Below are positions 1 through 8,450 of a DNA stretch of 64,000 nucleotides, piece after piece; within the stretch, counting starts at the first letter, position 1, and every line of letters begins with the position of its first letter. Source of the stretch: Duncaniella dubosii (lineage in GTDB: Bacteria; Bacteroidota; Bacteroidia; Bacteroidales; Muribaculaceae). Made by a program: the position numbers and the translations under genes. Location: assembly GCF_004803915.1 (NCBI RefSeq), contig NZ_CP039396.1:372001-436000 (forward strand), in the 5' to 3' direction. The notes beneath the pieces are model-generated. The model ran no database searches. It saw only the letters and a program-made list of their open reading frames with translations, and was not told where the DNA came from.

Positions 1-306
1 CTCCGTCAGCTGGCCGAAGAGACAGATGCCGGAGAAGAAATCAAGAACAACATCGGCAATCTTACGCTCCTTGACTCGACCACAAACCGGTCGTATGGCA
101 ACAGCCTGTTTATCACAAAACGCAAGACCATCATCGAAAGAATGAAAAACGGAGTGTTCGTACCGGTTTCGACATCCTACGTGTTCATGAAACTCTTTGA
201 CGAGGAAGGGACACGCCGGACACAGTGGACAGAGGGCGATATGAAATCATATCAGAAATACATCTGCGAAGAATTAAGGGATTATCTAAACACCGAAGAA
301 AATTAA
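1..306 (+). CDS. DUF262/DUF1524 (GmrSD-like) protein, C-terminal fragment
   Basis: The reading frame is open from base 1 and stops at TAA 304-306, giving the last 101 residues of a protein that starts outside the window. The piece contains the block IGNLTLLDSTTNRSYGN followed by a basic stretch, which is typical of the DUF1524 HNH-like nuclease domain at the end of DUF262 proteins. Members of that family include the GmrS/GmrD type IV restriction enzymes that attack modified phage DNA. The next gene starts two bases after this stop and has a DUF262 N-terminus, so the two are probably co-transcribed as a pair. The domain call rests on the motif only; a defence role is inference. Confidence 0.7.
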   Translation, partial: LRQLAEETDAGEEIKNNIGNLTLLDSTTNRSYGNSLFITKRKTIIERMKNGVFVPVSTSYVFMKLFDEEGTRRTQWTEGDMKSYQKYICEELRDYLNTEEN

Positions 307-308
307 GC

Positions 309-2891
309 ATGAGCCAGACATATTCATTTACCGGGATATTCAGTAAACCAGTGCCCTACTCGTCAGAAAACAACCTCGTGACAATCTCAAAAATCATCGT
401 CCCCCGCATCCAGCGCAATTATGCACAGGGGCGCAATGGCGAAAACGAGACGAAAATCCGAGAGAACTTTCTGAGAGAAATATTCAAAAACCTTGCCGTG
501 AACACGGTCATGGGCATGAACTTCATGTATGGAGCAGTCAAGAAAAACAAGGAGAATGACAAAGAGGAATATGTGATGGAACTTCTTGACGGCCAGCAAC
601 GTTTCACTACCCTCTATCTGCTCCACTGGTATCTACTCAACAAAGAGAAGAAGCAGAATGACCCGGCTTTTAAACCGGTACGCGACGCTCTGAAGTCATT
701 TTTATATGAAACCCGAACCACCGCCACGAAGTTTTGCAAATCATTGGCGGACTATACATGTGATTTCGGAGAAGACAAGCCAAGCGAACACATCACAAAG
801 GCGAGATGGTATTACCGCACCTATGATAAAGACTCGACAGTCGCGGGCATGCTGGTGATGCTTGACGCAATCGACGCATATTATAAGAAATATGATATTA
901 AAAATGCGCTCGAACGGACGGATAATCTCCAGTTCTATGTGTTGCCACTGATGCAATTCAGCAAATCGGAAGAACTGTATATGAAAATGAACGCGCGAGG
1001 ACTTCCGCTTTCAGTGTTCGACAGTTTCAAGGCGGATTTCACAGGGGCCATGAGAAAAGTGGAACAGCTAAACAACGAAAAGGTACAACTCGAAGGCGGC
1101 ATGGAAGGTGAAGAGGTCACTCATATCGAAAACATTTCCATAAAGCTTGATGCCAAGTGGATAGACCTCTTCTGGAACAGCAGCAGGAAGAAGGACTCTG
1201 ACATATCATACATGAGATTCTTCAGCCGCTTCTTCGCGTGCCGCTATCTCATCGACAATCAGCGTGCCCCAAAAGAGATGCGCGACACTGAAGCTGCCGT
1301 GAATCTATTTTATACACGAACTGAGAAAAGTAAAGACCAGTATCTCGGCTTTGATAAGTATGCCGAAGAGCTTCAGGCACATCCGGAATATTTTACCGCA
1401 GCAGAAAAGGTGCTCGACACTTTACAGGAACATCAGGGTCTCATCAAGGAATCGCTTACCCCTGTGTGGGATAAAGACAAAGAGGAAAAAGGAAACTTCT
1501 TTGTAGACGCGGACATAACATTCACCCAGACGTTGCTGACAGTCATGGGAGCAATTGAGGAGTTCATACTGACATTCGAAACCTTTGACGAAGAGCTCTA
1601 CAAAAAGTGGATGCGCGTGGTCTGGAATATCGTGGAGAACACCGACATCGACAATCTGGAACGCGTGGCCACCACTCTCCGCAGCTTCGGACGAATGATT
1701 CGTCACATAGCCGCTGAGCTTGGTGTCGAAAGCAAATTCGGAGCGGAGAGAGGACATGCTTCCAAAATAACAAATACTGATTCTTTTTATCAGGCCATGG
1801 CGAATTGTGCTGACATGCCCTCAACTGATGACGACAACCGCTGGGCGCGTCCATTTAAGGAAGAAATGGAAAAAGCCAAGCTCATCAGCGAAAACGGGGA
1901 ATGGCTGGAGCAATTCTTGAAGATGGAAAGACACCCTTACTTCAAGGGCACTACAAATTTCTATTACACCGAAGGCATCACTCTTGACTCTTTCAAGCAT
2001 CGCTGCGAGTTCGTCGCGGAGATGTTTGATGCAAAAGGCATCACTAAGCAGTATCGGAAGAGACACGTGCTGCTCCGTGCGATAATGTCAAGAATGTCAA
2101 TGTGGGAAGACATAGAACGTCAGTATTTGACCGAGAACAACGAGACTCACAAATATCTTAAACTCCTGCTGATCAGTGACCAGAGAATCCATGACATGCT
2201 TGCCGACATTCTCGACAATAGCCACAACGAGAAAGAGATAATCAGAGCTCTTGAAGGAGAAACAAAGAGCCTGATTCCCTACGATGACAAAATCGGGTCA
2301 GAACTTCAGACCGCGATTGCATGCAACGCACTCCGCCGGGATGTGAAACTATATGACTGGATTACAGAACAGCCATCGCCTGTATATGTCCACTGGAAGA
2401 ACGGGCACATCGCGGTAGCAATCCCAGGCAAGTGGTTTGACCGCTATTTCATCGACTCCGAGCGTGACAAAATGGCGCAGAGATTCATTGAAAAATACAG
2501 CATGGAGTATTATGCTGACGAAGAAGTCCACAAGAGTCCGGATGACTATACAACCTATGGAAGATATAAGGGCGAAGACGCAATATTTTATTTCAACTAT
2601 GATGAAAACGATGATTATTCATTCAACATAAATTTCAGCAACAACCACCGCTTCAGGATATTCGTGGAGTTACCTAAAAAAACAAGAGCTAAAAAATTCC
2701 ATGAAATAGCCAAAGCCGGACATATTTATAAAGACGATCCGTATTGTGTCTATTTTGATTGCGATAATGACGGAAATCCTCTTTTTCGATACTATCTGGA
2801 CTGCGAATTCGATGAACTGGATGCGTATGTCGAGAAAGCGATGAAAACCACTCACGACACACTAGTCAAAATGGGAATAATCAGTACATAA
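309..2891 (+). CDS. DUF262 domain protein with a large uncharacterised C-terminal half
   Basis: This 860-residue protein has the DUF262 (GmrSD N-terminal, ParB-like nucleotide-binding) signatures: VPRIQRNYAQGR at about residues 31-42, DGQQRFTTL at 94-102, and a MNARGLPLS-type block at about 228-236. I see no DUF1524 nuclease block; the last 600 residues match nothing I recognise beyond a HPYFKG-type segment seen in large DUF262 relatives. ATG 309 was chosen because it sits two bases after the upstream stop. An in-frame ATG at 225 would overlap that gene by 82 bases. Adjacency to another DUF262 gene suggests a two-subunit restriction or anti-phage system, which is inference. Confidence 0.75.
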   Translation: MSQTYSFTGIFSKPVPYSSENNLVTISKIIVPRIQRNYAQGRNGENETKIRENFLREIFKNLAVNTVMGMNFMYGAVKKNKENDKEEYVMELLDGQQRFTTLYLLHWYLLNKEKKQNDPAFKPVRDALKSFLYETRTTATKFCKSLADYTCDFGEDKPSEHITKARWYYRTYDKDSTVAGMLVMLDAIDAYYKKYDIKNALERTDNLQFYVLPLMQFSKSEELYMKMNARGLPLSVFDSFKADFTGAMRKVEQLNNEKVQLEGGMEGEEVTHIENISIKLDAKWIDLFWNSSRKKDSDISYMRFFSRFFACRYLIDNQRAPKEMRDTEAAVNLFYTRTEKSKDQYLGFDKYAEELQAHPEYFTAAEKVLDTLQEHQGLIKESLTPVWDKDKEEKGNFFVDADITFTQTLLTVMGAIEEFILTFETFDEELYKKWMRVVWNIVENTDIDNLERVATTLRSFGRMIRHIAAELGVESKFGAERGHASKITNTDSFYQAMANCADMPSTDDDNRWARPFKEEMEKAKLISENGEWLEQFLKMERHPYFKGTTNFYYTEGITLDSFKHRCEFVAEMFDAKGITKQYRKRHVLLRAIMSRMSMWEDIERQYLTENNETHKYLKLLLISDQRIHDMLADILDNSHNEKEIIRALEGETKSLIPYDDKIGSELQTAIACNALRRDVKLYDWITEQPSPVYVHWKNGHIAVAIPGKWFDRYFIDSERDKMAQRFIEKYSMEYYADEEVHKSPDDYTTYGRYKGEDAIFYFNYDENDDYSFNINFSNNHRFRIFVELPKKTRAKKFHEIAKAGHIYKDDPYCVYFDCDNDGNPLFRYYLDCEFDELDAYVEKAMKTTHDTLVKMGIIST

Positions 2892-3000
2892 ACCACTGAT
2901 ATCAACGCACATATCCCTATACCTACACGAAGTCTGCACCACATTTCCCGGATAATTTGGTAGCGCAGATGCTGAAATTCGATCGAGCATCCGACCGAGG

Positions 3001-3032
3001 TTTCATTATTTCAGGGAAAATGCGTAAATTTG
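3001..3032 (+). promoter_or_regulatory. Bacteroidetes-type promoter for PBP1A gene
   Basis: The -7 element TAAATTTG lies at 3025-3032 and a weak -33 element TTTC at 3001-3004, 20 bases apart, matching the TTTG/TAnnTTTG pattern of the Bacteroidetes primary sigma factor. The predicted start gives a leader of roughly 120 bases before ATG 3156. Confidence 0.5.
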
Positions 3033-3155
3033 CAGCTTGGTAAGTGTGCGGAGAAGGCTTTTGTTCAAAAGACAGTTTAAACCAGATCTCCACATCACCG
3101 TCAAACCCAATAAACCCCGATCTCTCCAACAATCAATTTCCACTGTCAATCCAAT

Positions 3156-5627
3156 ATGCCACAGCAAGGATATAATCATCAGACAAACGGCGGACAATCA
3201 AAGAACCCCACCAGACAAAATTCCTCAAAACAGGCTTCACGCAGTCGTGGACAAAAAGGCAAGAAACCGCGCCGACACCGCGGCATCATAGCCACATTGT
3301 GGATTTTATTCGCATCTGTAATAATCGGAATTTTTGTATTCCTGTTCCTTATATACAATGGCGTAATCGGCTACATGCCACAGGTCGAGGAGCTTAAAAA
3401 TCCGACCGACCGCTTCGCCTCTGTGCTTTATTCGTCAGACGGCAAGGAAATCGGCCGCTACTTCGTCGGTACGGGCAACCGTGTCTATGCCGATTTCGAC
3501 GAAGTGTCGCCACACGTAATCGACGCACTGATTTCAACAGAAGACGTACGCTTCGAGGATCATTCCGGTATCGACATGCGTGGTCTCGGACGTGTGCTCG
3601 TCAAAACCGTCCTTATGGGAAACAAGAATGCAGGTGGCGGCTCAACTCTCACCCAGCAGCTCGCCAAGCAGCTCTATTCGCCCAACAGTTCCGGTCTTCT
3701 TTCGCGAGCAATGCAGAAGCCCATCGAATGGATGATAGCCGTCAAGCTCGAACGCTACTATTCGAAGGAGGAAATCATAAAAATGTATCTCAACCAGTTT
3801 GACTTCCTCTATAATGCCGTCGGCATCAAGTCGGCCGCACATGTATATTTCGGCAAGGCACCTAAGGACCTCAAGATTGAAGAGGCAGCGACTCTCGTCG
3901 GAATGGTAAAGAACCCGGCCTACTACAATCCGGTGCGCCAGAACGAACGCACCCGCCAGCGCCGCAACGTGGTGCTCGCACAGATGGAAAAGAACGGCAA
4001 AATCACCAAAGCCGAGCTTGATTCTCTCTCTGCATTGCCGCTGACTCTGAACTTCAACCGTGTCGACGCCAAAGACGGCATCGCACCCTATTTCCGCGAA
4101 GAGTTGCGCAGGATGCTCAGAGCACAGAAACCCGTACGCGAAAACTACCGCGGATGGGAAGCCCAGAAATTCATCGACGATTCAATCGCATGGGAAACCA
4201 ATCCGCTCTACGGCTGGATTGAAAAAAATCCCAAGCCAGACGGCTCTAAGTATGACATATATTCCGACGGTCTTAAAATTTATACGACCATCGACTCCCG
4301 CATGCAGAAATATGCAGAGGAAGCTGTGGCCAAACACCTCGGCGGCTATCTCCAGCCGGCTTTTTTCCGCGAGAAACGCGGGACAAAGGGAGCACCCTAC
4401 ACGACTGACCGCGCAGAGCTGTCAGAGATACGCCGAAACCATCTCGTACGTAATGCGATGAAAAATACCGACCGCTACCGCATGATGGTCAAGGCCGGCG
4501 CATCGAAAGATGAAATCAACCGTGCGTTCCACACCCCGCGAGAGATGAAAGTGTTCACTTACAACGGTTCTGTCGACACGGTTATGACCCCTCTCGACTC
4601 CGTTCTTTACAATAAACACTTCCTCCGCACCGGATTCATGGCAATGGATCCGCTCAACGGCCACATCAAAGCATATGTCGGAGGTCCGAATTTCTCCTAT
4701 TTCCAATATGATATGGTTTCGACCGGCCGCCGTCAGGTCGGTTCGACCGTGAAACCCTTCCTTTATACCTACGCTATGGAAGAGGGCTACACGCCATGTG
4801 ACGAATTTTCCAACACCCAGCCGGTGCTCACCGACGAGACCGGCAAGGTATGGGCACCGCGTAATGCCGGATCGGCAAGAGTCGGCGAGATGGTCGACCT
4901 CCGCTGGGCACTCACCAACTCCAACAACTGGATTTCAGCACGCCTCATCTCGCAGCTTTCTCCCCCATCCCTTGTCAGAACGATGCACAATTTCGGCATC
5001 ACGGCCGAACTGCCTCCCGTCATGTCGCTCTGCCTCGGCCCGGCCGACGTATCGGTCAAAGAGATGGTCACAGCCTACTCGGCCTTCGCCAACAACGGCA
5101 TGAGAGTCGATCCTATGTTTGTTACAGCCATTGCCGACAATAACGGCAACATCATTTCCGAATTCTCACCTCGCCACACTGAGGTCATCAGTGAAAAAGC
5201 CTACTACCGTATCCTCTCGATGCTGCTCAATGTGGTCAATGAAGGCACTGCCCACAGGGTGCGCTCGCGTTTCGGCCTCACAGCCGAAATGGGAGGCAAG
5301 ACCGGTACGACAAACTACAACGCCGACGGCTGGTTCATGGGATTCACCCCTAACCTTGTGGCCGGAACATGGGTAGGAGGCGACGAGCGCTTCATTCACT
5401 TCAACACGATGGCCTATGGTCAGGGCGCATCAATGGCCCTCCCTATCTATGGACGCTTTATGAAGAAGGTTTACGGTGACCCCTCGCTAAACTATTCGCA
5501 AAGCGCCAAGTTTGACTTCCCTGCCGATGTCAATCTCTGCGAAAAGGAATTCTACGGCTACTATGACGAAGAGGTCAACGCTGACAATAATGCCGAAGAC
5601 ACCACTATGGATGGCGTTTTTGACTGA
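3156..5627 (+). CDS. mrcA: Penicillin-binding protein 1A (bifunctional peptidoglycan synthase)
   Basis: This 823-residue class A PBP polymerises glycan strands and cross-links them on the outer face of the inner membrane. The N-terminus is a basic, disordered tail followed by a membrane anchor at about 44-67. The GT51 domain shows catalytic STED (Glu129) and GGSTLTQQLAKQL (about 161-173). The transpeptidase domain has the three expected motifs: STVK (Ser530, Lys533), SNN (589-591) and KTG (715-717). Length is normal for Bacteroidales PBP1A. It stands alone on the + strand; a cobalamin riboswitch follows but is separately promoted. Start ATG 3156 gives the basic cytoplasmic tail usual for the family. 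Confidence 0.95.
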   Translation: MPQQGYNHQTNGGQSKNPTRQNSSKQASRSRGQKGKKPRRHRGIIATLWILFASVIIGIFVFLFLIYNGVIGYMPQVEELKNPTDRFASVLYSSDGKEIGRYFVGTGNRVYADFDEVSPHVIDALISTEDVRFEDHSGIDMRGLGRVLVKTVLMGNKNAGGGSTLTQQLAKQLYSPNSSGLLSRAMQKPIEWMIAVKLERYYSKEEIIKMYLNQFDFLYNAVGIKSAAHVYFGKAPKDLKIEEAATLVGMVKNPAYYNPVRQNERTRQRRNVVLAQMEKNGKITKAELDSLSALPLTLNFNRVDAKDGIAPYFREELRRMLRAQKPVRENYRGWEAQKFIDDSIAWETNPLYGWIEKNPKPDGSKYDIYSDGLKIYTTIDSRMQKYAEEAVAKHLGGYLQPAFFREKRGTKGAPYTTDRAELSEIRRNHLVRNAMKNTDRYRMMVKAGASKDEINRAFHTPREMKVFTYNGSVDTVMTPLDSVLYNKHFLRTGFMAMDPLNGHIKAYVGGPNFSYFQYDMVSTGRRQVGSTVKPFLYTYAMEEGYTPCDEFSNTQPVLTDETGKVWAPRNAGSARVGEMVDLRWALTNSNNWISARLISQLSPPSLVRTMHNFGITAELPPVMSLCLGPADVSVKEMVTAYSAFANNGMRVDPMFVTAIADNNGNIISEFSPRHTEVISEKAYYRILSMLLNVVNEGTAHRVRSRFGLTAEMGGKTGTTNYNADGWFMGFTPNLVAGTWVGGDERFIHFNTMAYGQGASMALPIYGRFMKKVYGDPSLNYSQSAKFDFPADVNLCEKEFYGYYDEEVNADNNAEDTTMDGVFD

Positions 5628-5645
5628 TAAATCGAACAAAAACGG

Positions 5646-5676
5646 TTGATTTTATCAAATTTTCTACTTATCTTTG
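5646..5676 (+). promoter_or_regulatory. Promoter of the cobalamin riboswitch transcript
   Basis: TTGA at 5646-5649 and TATCTTTG at 5669-5676 are 19 bases apart, an excellent Bacteroidetes promoter. The predicted start falls at or just before base 5680, where the P1 stem of the riboswitch begins, so the riboswitch is the very 5' end of its own transcript and not PBP1A read-through. Confidence 0.7.
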
Positions 5677-5679
5677 CAA

Positions 5680-5877
5680 TTGAAAATGGTTGCTCAGAAT
5701 CAGAAGAGTCTGATTCATCATGAGCCGAAGAGGGAATCCGGTGTGAATCCGGGACAGTACCCGCTGCTGTAAGTTTCATCTAAACGACAGCTTCCGACAT
5801 AAAGCCACTGGCTTATTACAAAATAGACCGGGAAGGCGTGGAAGCAGGAAACAAGTCAGAAGACCTGCCATTTTCAA
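5680..5877 (+). promoter_or_regulatory. Cobalamin (B12) riboswitch, apparently orphan
   Basis: All core parts are visible. A perfect 10-bp P1 stem is formed by TTGAAAATGG (5680-5689) and CCATTTTCAA (5868-5877). The B12-box region follows the usual order: GGGAATCCGGTG, a CCCGCTGCTGTAA segment, GCCACTGG, GGGAAGGCG, and AAGTCAGAAGACCTGCC near the 3' end. Such elements sense adenosyl- or other cobalamins and usually control B12 uptake (btuB) or synthesis genes. Here the 3' side runs into a terminator at 6009-6066 with no ATG-initiated frame in between. The next + strand frame is only 34 codons, at 6188-6292, and the next real gene lies on the other strand. The target is therefore unknown. Confidence 0.92.
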
Positions 5878-6008
5878 CACAAGCCTCTTGTCTGCGGGAC
5901 TTTACGGACATCTGTTGCAGAAATCATTACCGGCTCTCGCTCAGGCATTGAAGGTAATTGCGACTGTAACCACCACACAACGGAACTTATACAATCGTAT
6001 AAAAAACT

Positions 6009-6066
6009 AATCCGTATCTGTCCATCGTCCTTATTGAATAAAGGCGCAGGAAGATACGGATTTTTT
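6009..6066 (+). terminator. Rho-independent terminator downstream of the riboswitch
   Basis: AATCCGTATCT (6009-6019) pairs perfectly with AGATACGGATT (6052-6062), with inner pairing in the loop (CCTTATT/AATAAAGG), and a run of six T ends the hairpin at 6066. It either ends a short riboswitch-controlled non-coding RNA of about 390 bases or acts as the regulated terminator of the switch. Confidence 0.75.
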
Positions 6067-6187
6067 GTAAACTGCTATATCGTGTTTTAACTTTTTCTAT
6101 CTATCGTCAGTATTAGTCCTTCTTTTTCGGCCATTTGCGTAGTGATTTCATAAATCCGAAAGCTTTATTTCCCGCAAACCGAAGGAT

Positions 6188-6292
6188 ATGGCAATTAAAC
6201 TATCAGCAAACAATTTTTCTAACTTTGGCATTGCTTCCGTAGTGGTGACGGGAGCAATGTCTGTTTTTATCTATTTTTACCCCGGCAAATAA
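6188..6292 (+). CDS. Possible 34-residue membrane micropeptide after the riboswitch
   Basis: ATG 6188 to TAA 6292 encodes 34 residues with a polar N-terminus and a continuous hydrophobic stretch (about residues 14-31) ending in PGK. It is the only + strand frame between the riboswitch terminator and the convergent gene. I do not recognise it. No clear promoter or ribosome-binding site precedes it, so it would have to be read through the terminator at 6066. It may be chance; its position behind an otherwise targetless B12 switch is the only reason to list it. Confidence 0.25.
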   Translation: MAIKLSANNFSNFGIASVVVTGAMSVFIYFYPGK

Positions 6293-6308
6293 ATGCTCAT
6301 GAAACAAC

Positions 6309-6332
6309 AAAGGCTGTCGTCCGACAGCCTTT
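6309..6332 (-). terminator. Hairpin terminator of the PorT-like gene
   Basis: AAAGGCTGTCG (6309-6319) and CGACAGCCTTT (6322-6332) form an 11-bp perfect stem with a two-base loop, about 40 bases past the stop of the minus-strand gene. The minus-strand tail is only moderately T-rich. Confidence 0.55.
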
Positions 6333-6370
6333 GAAAAGAGCTTTTAAGCTCTTCACATAGAAAATATAAT

Positions 6371-6997
6371 TTAGAAATAATAGGTAAGTCTTACGTCCCA
6401 AGTTCGGTTGCGGGCGCTGTAGTCGGTAAGGACTTTCGCCTTAAGAGCATATGTCATTCCCCACGTATATGAAGCAGACAGCTGCCAGCGTCTGAAAATC
6501 TCTGCTCCCGCGCCGACTGTCAGGCCGAGATCTCCACCAGAAAATTTCAGTGCGTCACATTTGCTATGTGCAGCCTGAATGTTGAACACAGGACCACCGA
6601 AAACAAATGGAGCGAGATAGTCTTCAAAACCCTGCAGACGGGTATATTTGAATTTCAGATTGAATGGAATCTGGATATTGTGGATATAGATACGTTCGTC
6701 AGTCGAATAGCCCTGCGACTCCCATAGAGGAAAATCGCCGAGATTCAGCTTCGCACCGAGCTGCTCATAGCGGAGACCTATGTCAATACCGAATCCGATT
6801 CCCGGAAACATCATTTCACCATTGATTCCTGCTGACTCGCCAAAGCCTTTGCCGACAGAAAGGATTCCTGACTGCTTGAACTTTAAATCATTGAAATTAG
6901 CTCCGACCGTAGCACCCCAGCGAAACTGAGCGTTGGCCTGATGAACGCCGCAAAGGGCTGCAAGAATTATAATGAACGTAAGAAATTTTCTTTTCAT
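6371..6997 (-). CDS. PorT-family outer-membrane beta-barrel protein
   Basis: This 208-residue protein has a clear signal peptide (residues 1-23, ending ANAQ) followed by alternating aromatic and glycine-rich strands (WGATVGANFND, LRYEQLGAKL, PFNLKFKYT, VGAGAEIF) and a terminal aromatic pair TYYF. This fits the PorT/OMP_b-brl_2 class of eight-stranded barrels that are common in Bacteroidetes. The function of individual members is mostly unknown. It is monocistronic, convergent with the riboswitch transcript and divergent from the pepC-like gene at 7159. Confidence 0.8.
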   Translation of the reverse strand: MKRKFLTFIIILAALCGVHQANAQFRWGATVGANFNDLKFKQSGILSVGKGFGESAGINGEMMFPGIGFGIDIGLRYEQLGAKLNLGDFPLWESQGYSTDERIYIHNIQIPFNLKFKYTRLQGFEDYLAPFVFGGPVFNIQAAHSKCDALKFSGGDLGLTVGAGAEIFRRWQLSASYTWGMTYALKAKVLTDYSARNRTWDVRLTYYF

Positions 6998-7066
6998 GCG
7001 GAATATATGAGTTTATTTTTATGCACAAACAAGCACACAAAGTTACAACTTTTTCTTTAAAAACCT

Positions 7067-7095
7067 TGAATTGCCATAAATTTATAATAACTTTG
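7067..7095 (+). promoter_or_regulatory. Promoter of exported aminopeptidase C gene
   Basis: TTG (7067-7069) and TAACTTTG (7088-7095) are 18 bases apart. The predicted leader to ATG 7159 is about 60 bases, which argues against the longer in-frame start at 7021. Confidence 0.6.
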
Positions 7096-7158
7096 CATGT
7101 GCCTTATGACAATATCAAGATCATTAAAATTGAAAACCATAAACCAATCAACCACATC

Positions 7159-8358
7159 ATGAATAAGTATTTATTCGGAGCGATGGCTCTCTGTCTGGCA
7201 TTAGGCGCTCAGGCTAAAGACAAGAAAACCAGCGAAAACGACAGCACCGGCGGTTTCAAGTTCACAGACGTGACAGTCGTGAAGACCACACCTGTCAAGG
7301 ATCAGAACAAGTCAGGAACATGCTGGAGTTTTTCAGGCATTTCTTTCCTTGAAGACGAAATCCTCCGCAAGACTGGCAAGGAAGTAGACCTCAGCGAAAT
7401 GTATGTCGTCCGCCATTGCTACAATGACAAAGCCGATAAATTTATCAGAATGAACGGCACGATCAATTTCGCTCAGGGCGGAAGCACACTCGACGTTCCC
7501 TACGTAATGGTAAATTACGGTCTCGTCCCCGAAGAAGCATATCGCGGACTTGAATACGGCGAGGAGAAGCATGACCACACAGAACTGAGCGACGCATTCA
7601 CTTCATTTGTAAATTCCATAAACAAGGCCAAGAAAAAATCTCCGGCTTGGAAAAAGGCCTTCAGCGGAATGCTCGACGCTTACTTCGGCGAGCTCCCCGA
7701 ATCATTTGAATATGAAGGAAAGACCTACACTCCTCAGTCGTTCGCTCAGTCGCTCGGCATTAATGCCGCCGACTATGTTCCTGTGACTTCTTTCACTCAC
7801 CATCCTTTCTATGAGTCGTTTGCAATTGAAGTTGCCGACAACTGGCTTTGGGAAAAGTATCATAACGTGCCTCTGGAAGAAATGAAGGCTATTGTTGACA
7901 ACGCTCTTGACAACGGCTACTCGATTGCATGGGCAGCCGATGTCAGCGAACCGGGTTTCAACTGGAAGAAAGGCTACGCGCTAATCCCCAAGAAGAAGAC
8001 TGCCAACGATCTCTCGGGCACAGAACTTTCGCGTTGGGTGAAACTCAGCGACAAAGACCGTGAGGCAGAAGCCAACAAAATCACCGGCCCCACACAGGAA
8101 ATCACAGTCACTCAGGAACTCCGTCAGCAAATGTTTGACAATCAGGAGACCACTGACGACCACGGTATGGTAATCGTCGGCAAAGCCGTTGACCAGAAAG
8201 GCAACAAATATTATAAGGTCAAGAATTCATGGGACACAAACCAGATTTATGATGGTTTCTTCTATGTCTCAGAGCCTTACTTCCTTGCCAAGACTCTCGA
8301 CATCCTTGTCAACCGCGAAGCAATCCCCGAGGATATCGCTAAGAAGATGAAACTTTAA
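7159..8358 (+). CDS. pepC: Exported aminopeptidase C / bleomycin hydrolase (C1B cysteine peptidase)
   Basis: The 399-residue protein begins with a signal peptide (MNKYLFGAMALCLALGAQA), so it works outside the cytoplasm, unlike classical PepC of Firmicutes. The papain-type catalytic triad is visible: Cys55 in KSGTCWSF, His335 in DDHGMVIVG and Asn356 in VKNSW. C1B enzymes remove N-terminal residues from peptides; exported forms in gut Bacteroidales probably process dietary or host peptides. ATG 7159 was chosen because it starts the signal peptide and lies downstream of the promoter at 7067-7095. A strong terminator follows, so the gene is single. Confidence 0.9.
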   Translation: MNKYLFGAMALCLALGAQAKDKKTSENDSTGGFKFTDVTVVKTTPVKDQNKSGTCWSFSGISFLEDEILRKTGKEVDLSEMYVVRHCYNDKADKFIRMNGTINFAQGGSTLDVPYVMVNYGLVPEEAYRGLEYGEEKHDHTELSDAFTSFVNSINKAKKKSPAWKKAFSGMLDAYFGELPESFEYEGKTYTPQSFAQSLGINAADYVPVTSFTHHPFYESFAIEVADNWLWEKYHNVPLEEMKAIVDNALDNGYSIAWAADVSEPGFNWKKGYALIPKKKTANDLSGTELSRWVKLSDKDREAEANKITGPTQEITVTQELRQQMFDNQETTDDHGMVIVGKAVDQKGNKYYKVKNSWDTNQIYDGFFYVSEPYFLAKTLDILVNREAIPEDIAKKMKL

Positions 8359-8375
8359 GACAAAGCCACATAACT

Positions 8376-8420
8376 GAAAATGTCCGTGACAGCCATCACA
8401 CAGCCGTCACGGACATTTTT
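8376..8420 (+). terminator. Terminator of pepC, shared with the convergent transporter gene
   Basis: GAAAATGTCCGTGAC (8376-8390) pairs with GTCACGGACATTTTTC (8405-8420). It has an A-rich 5' arm and T-rich 3' arm, so it can work in both directions between two convergent genes. Confidence 0.85.
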
Positions 8421-8450
8421 CATTTCATAAAATTCCGCGTAGTCCGATAG

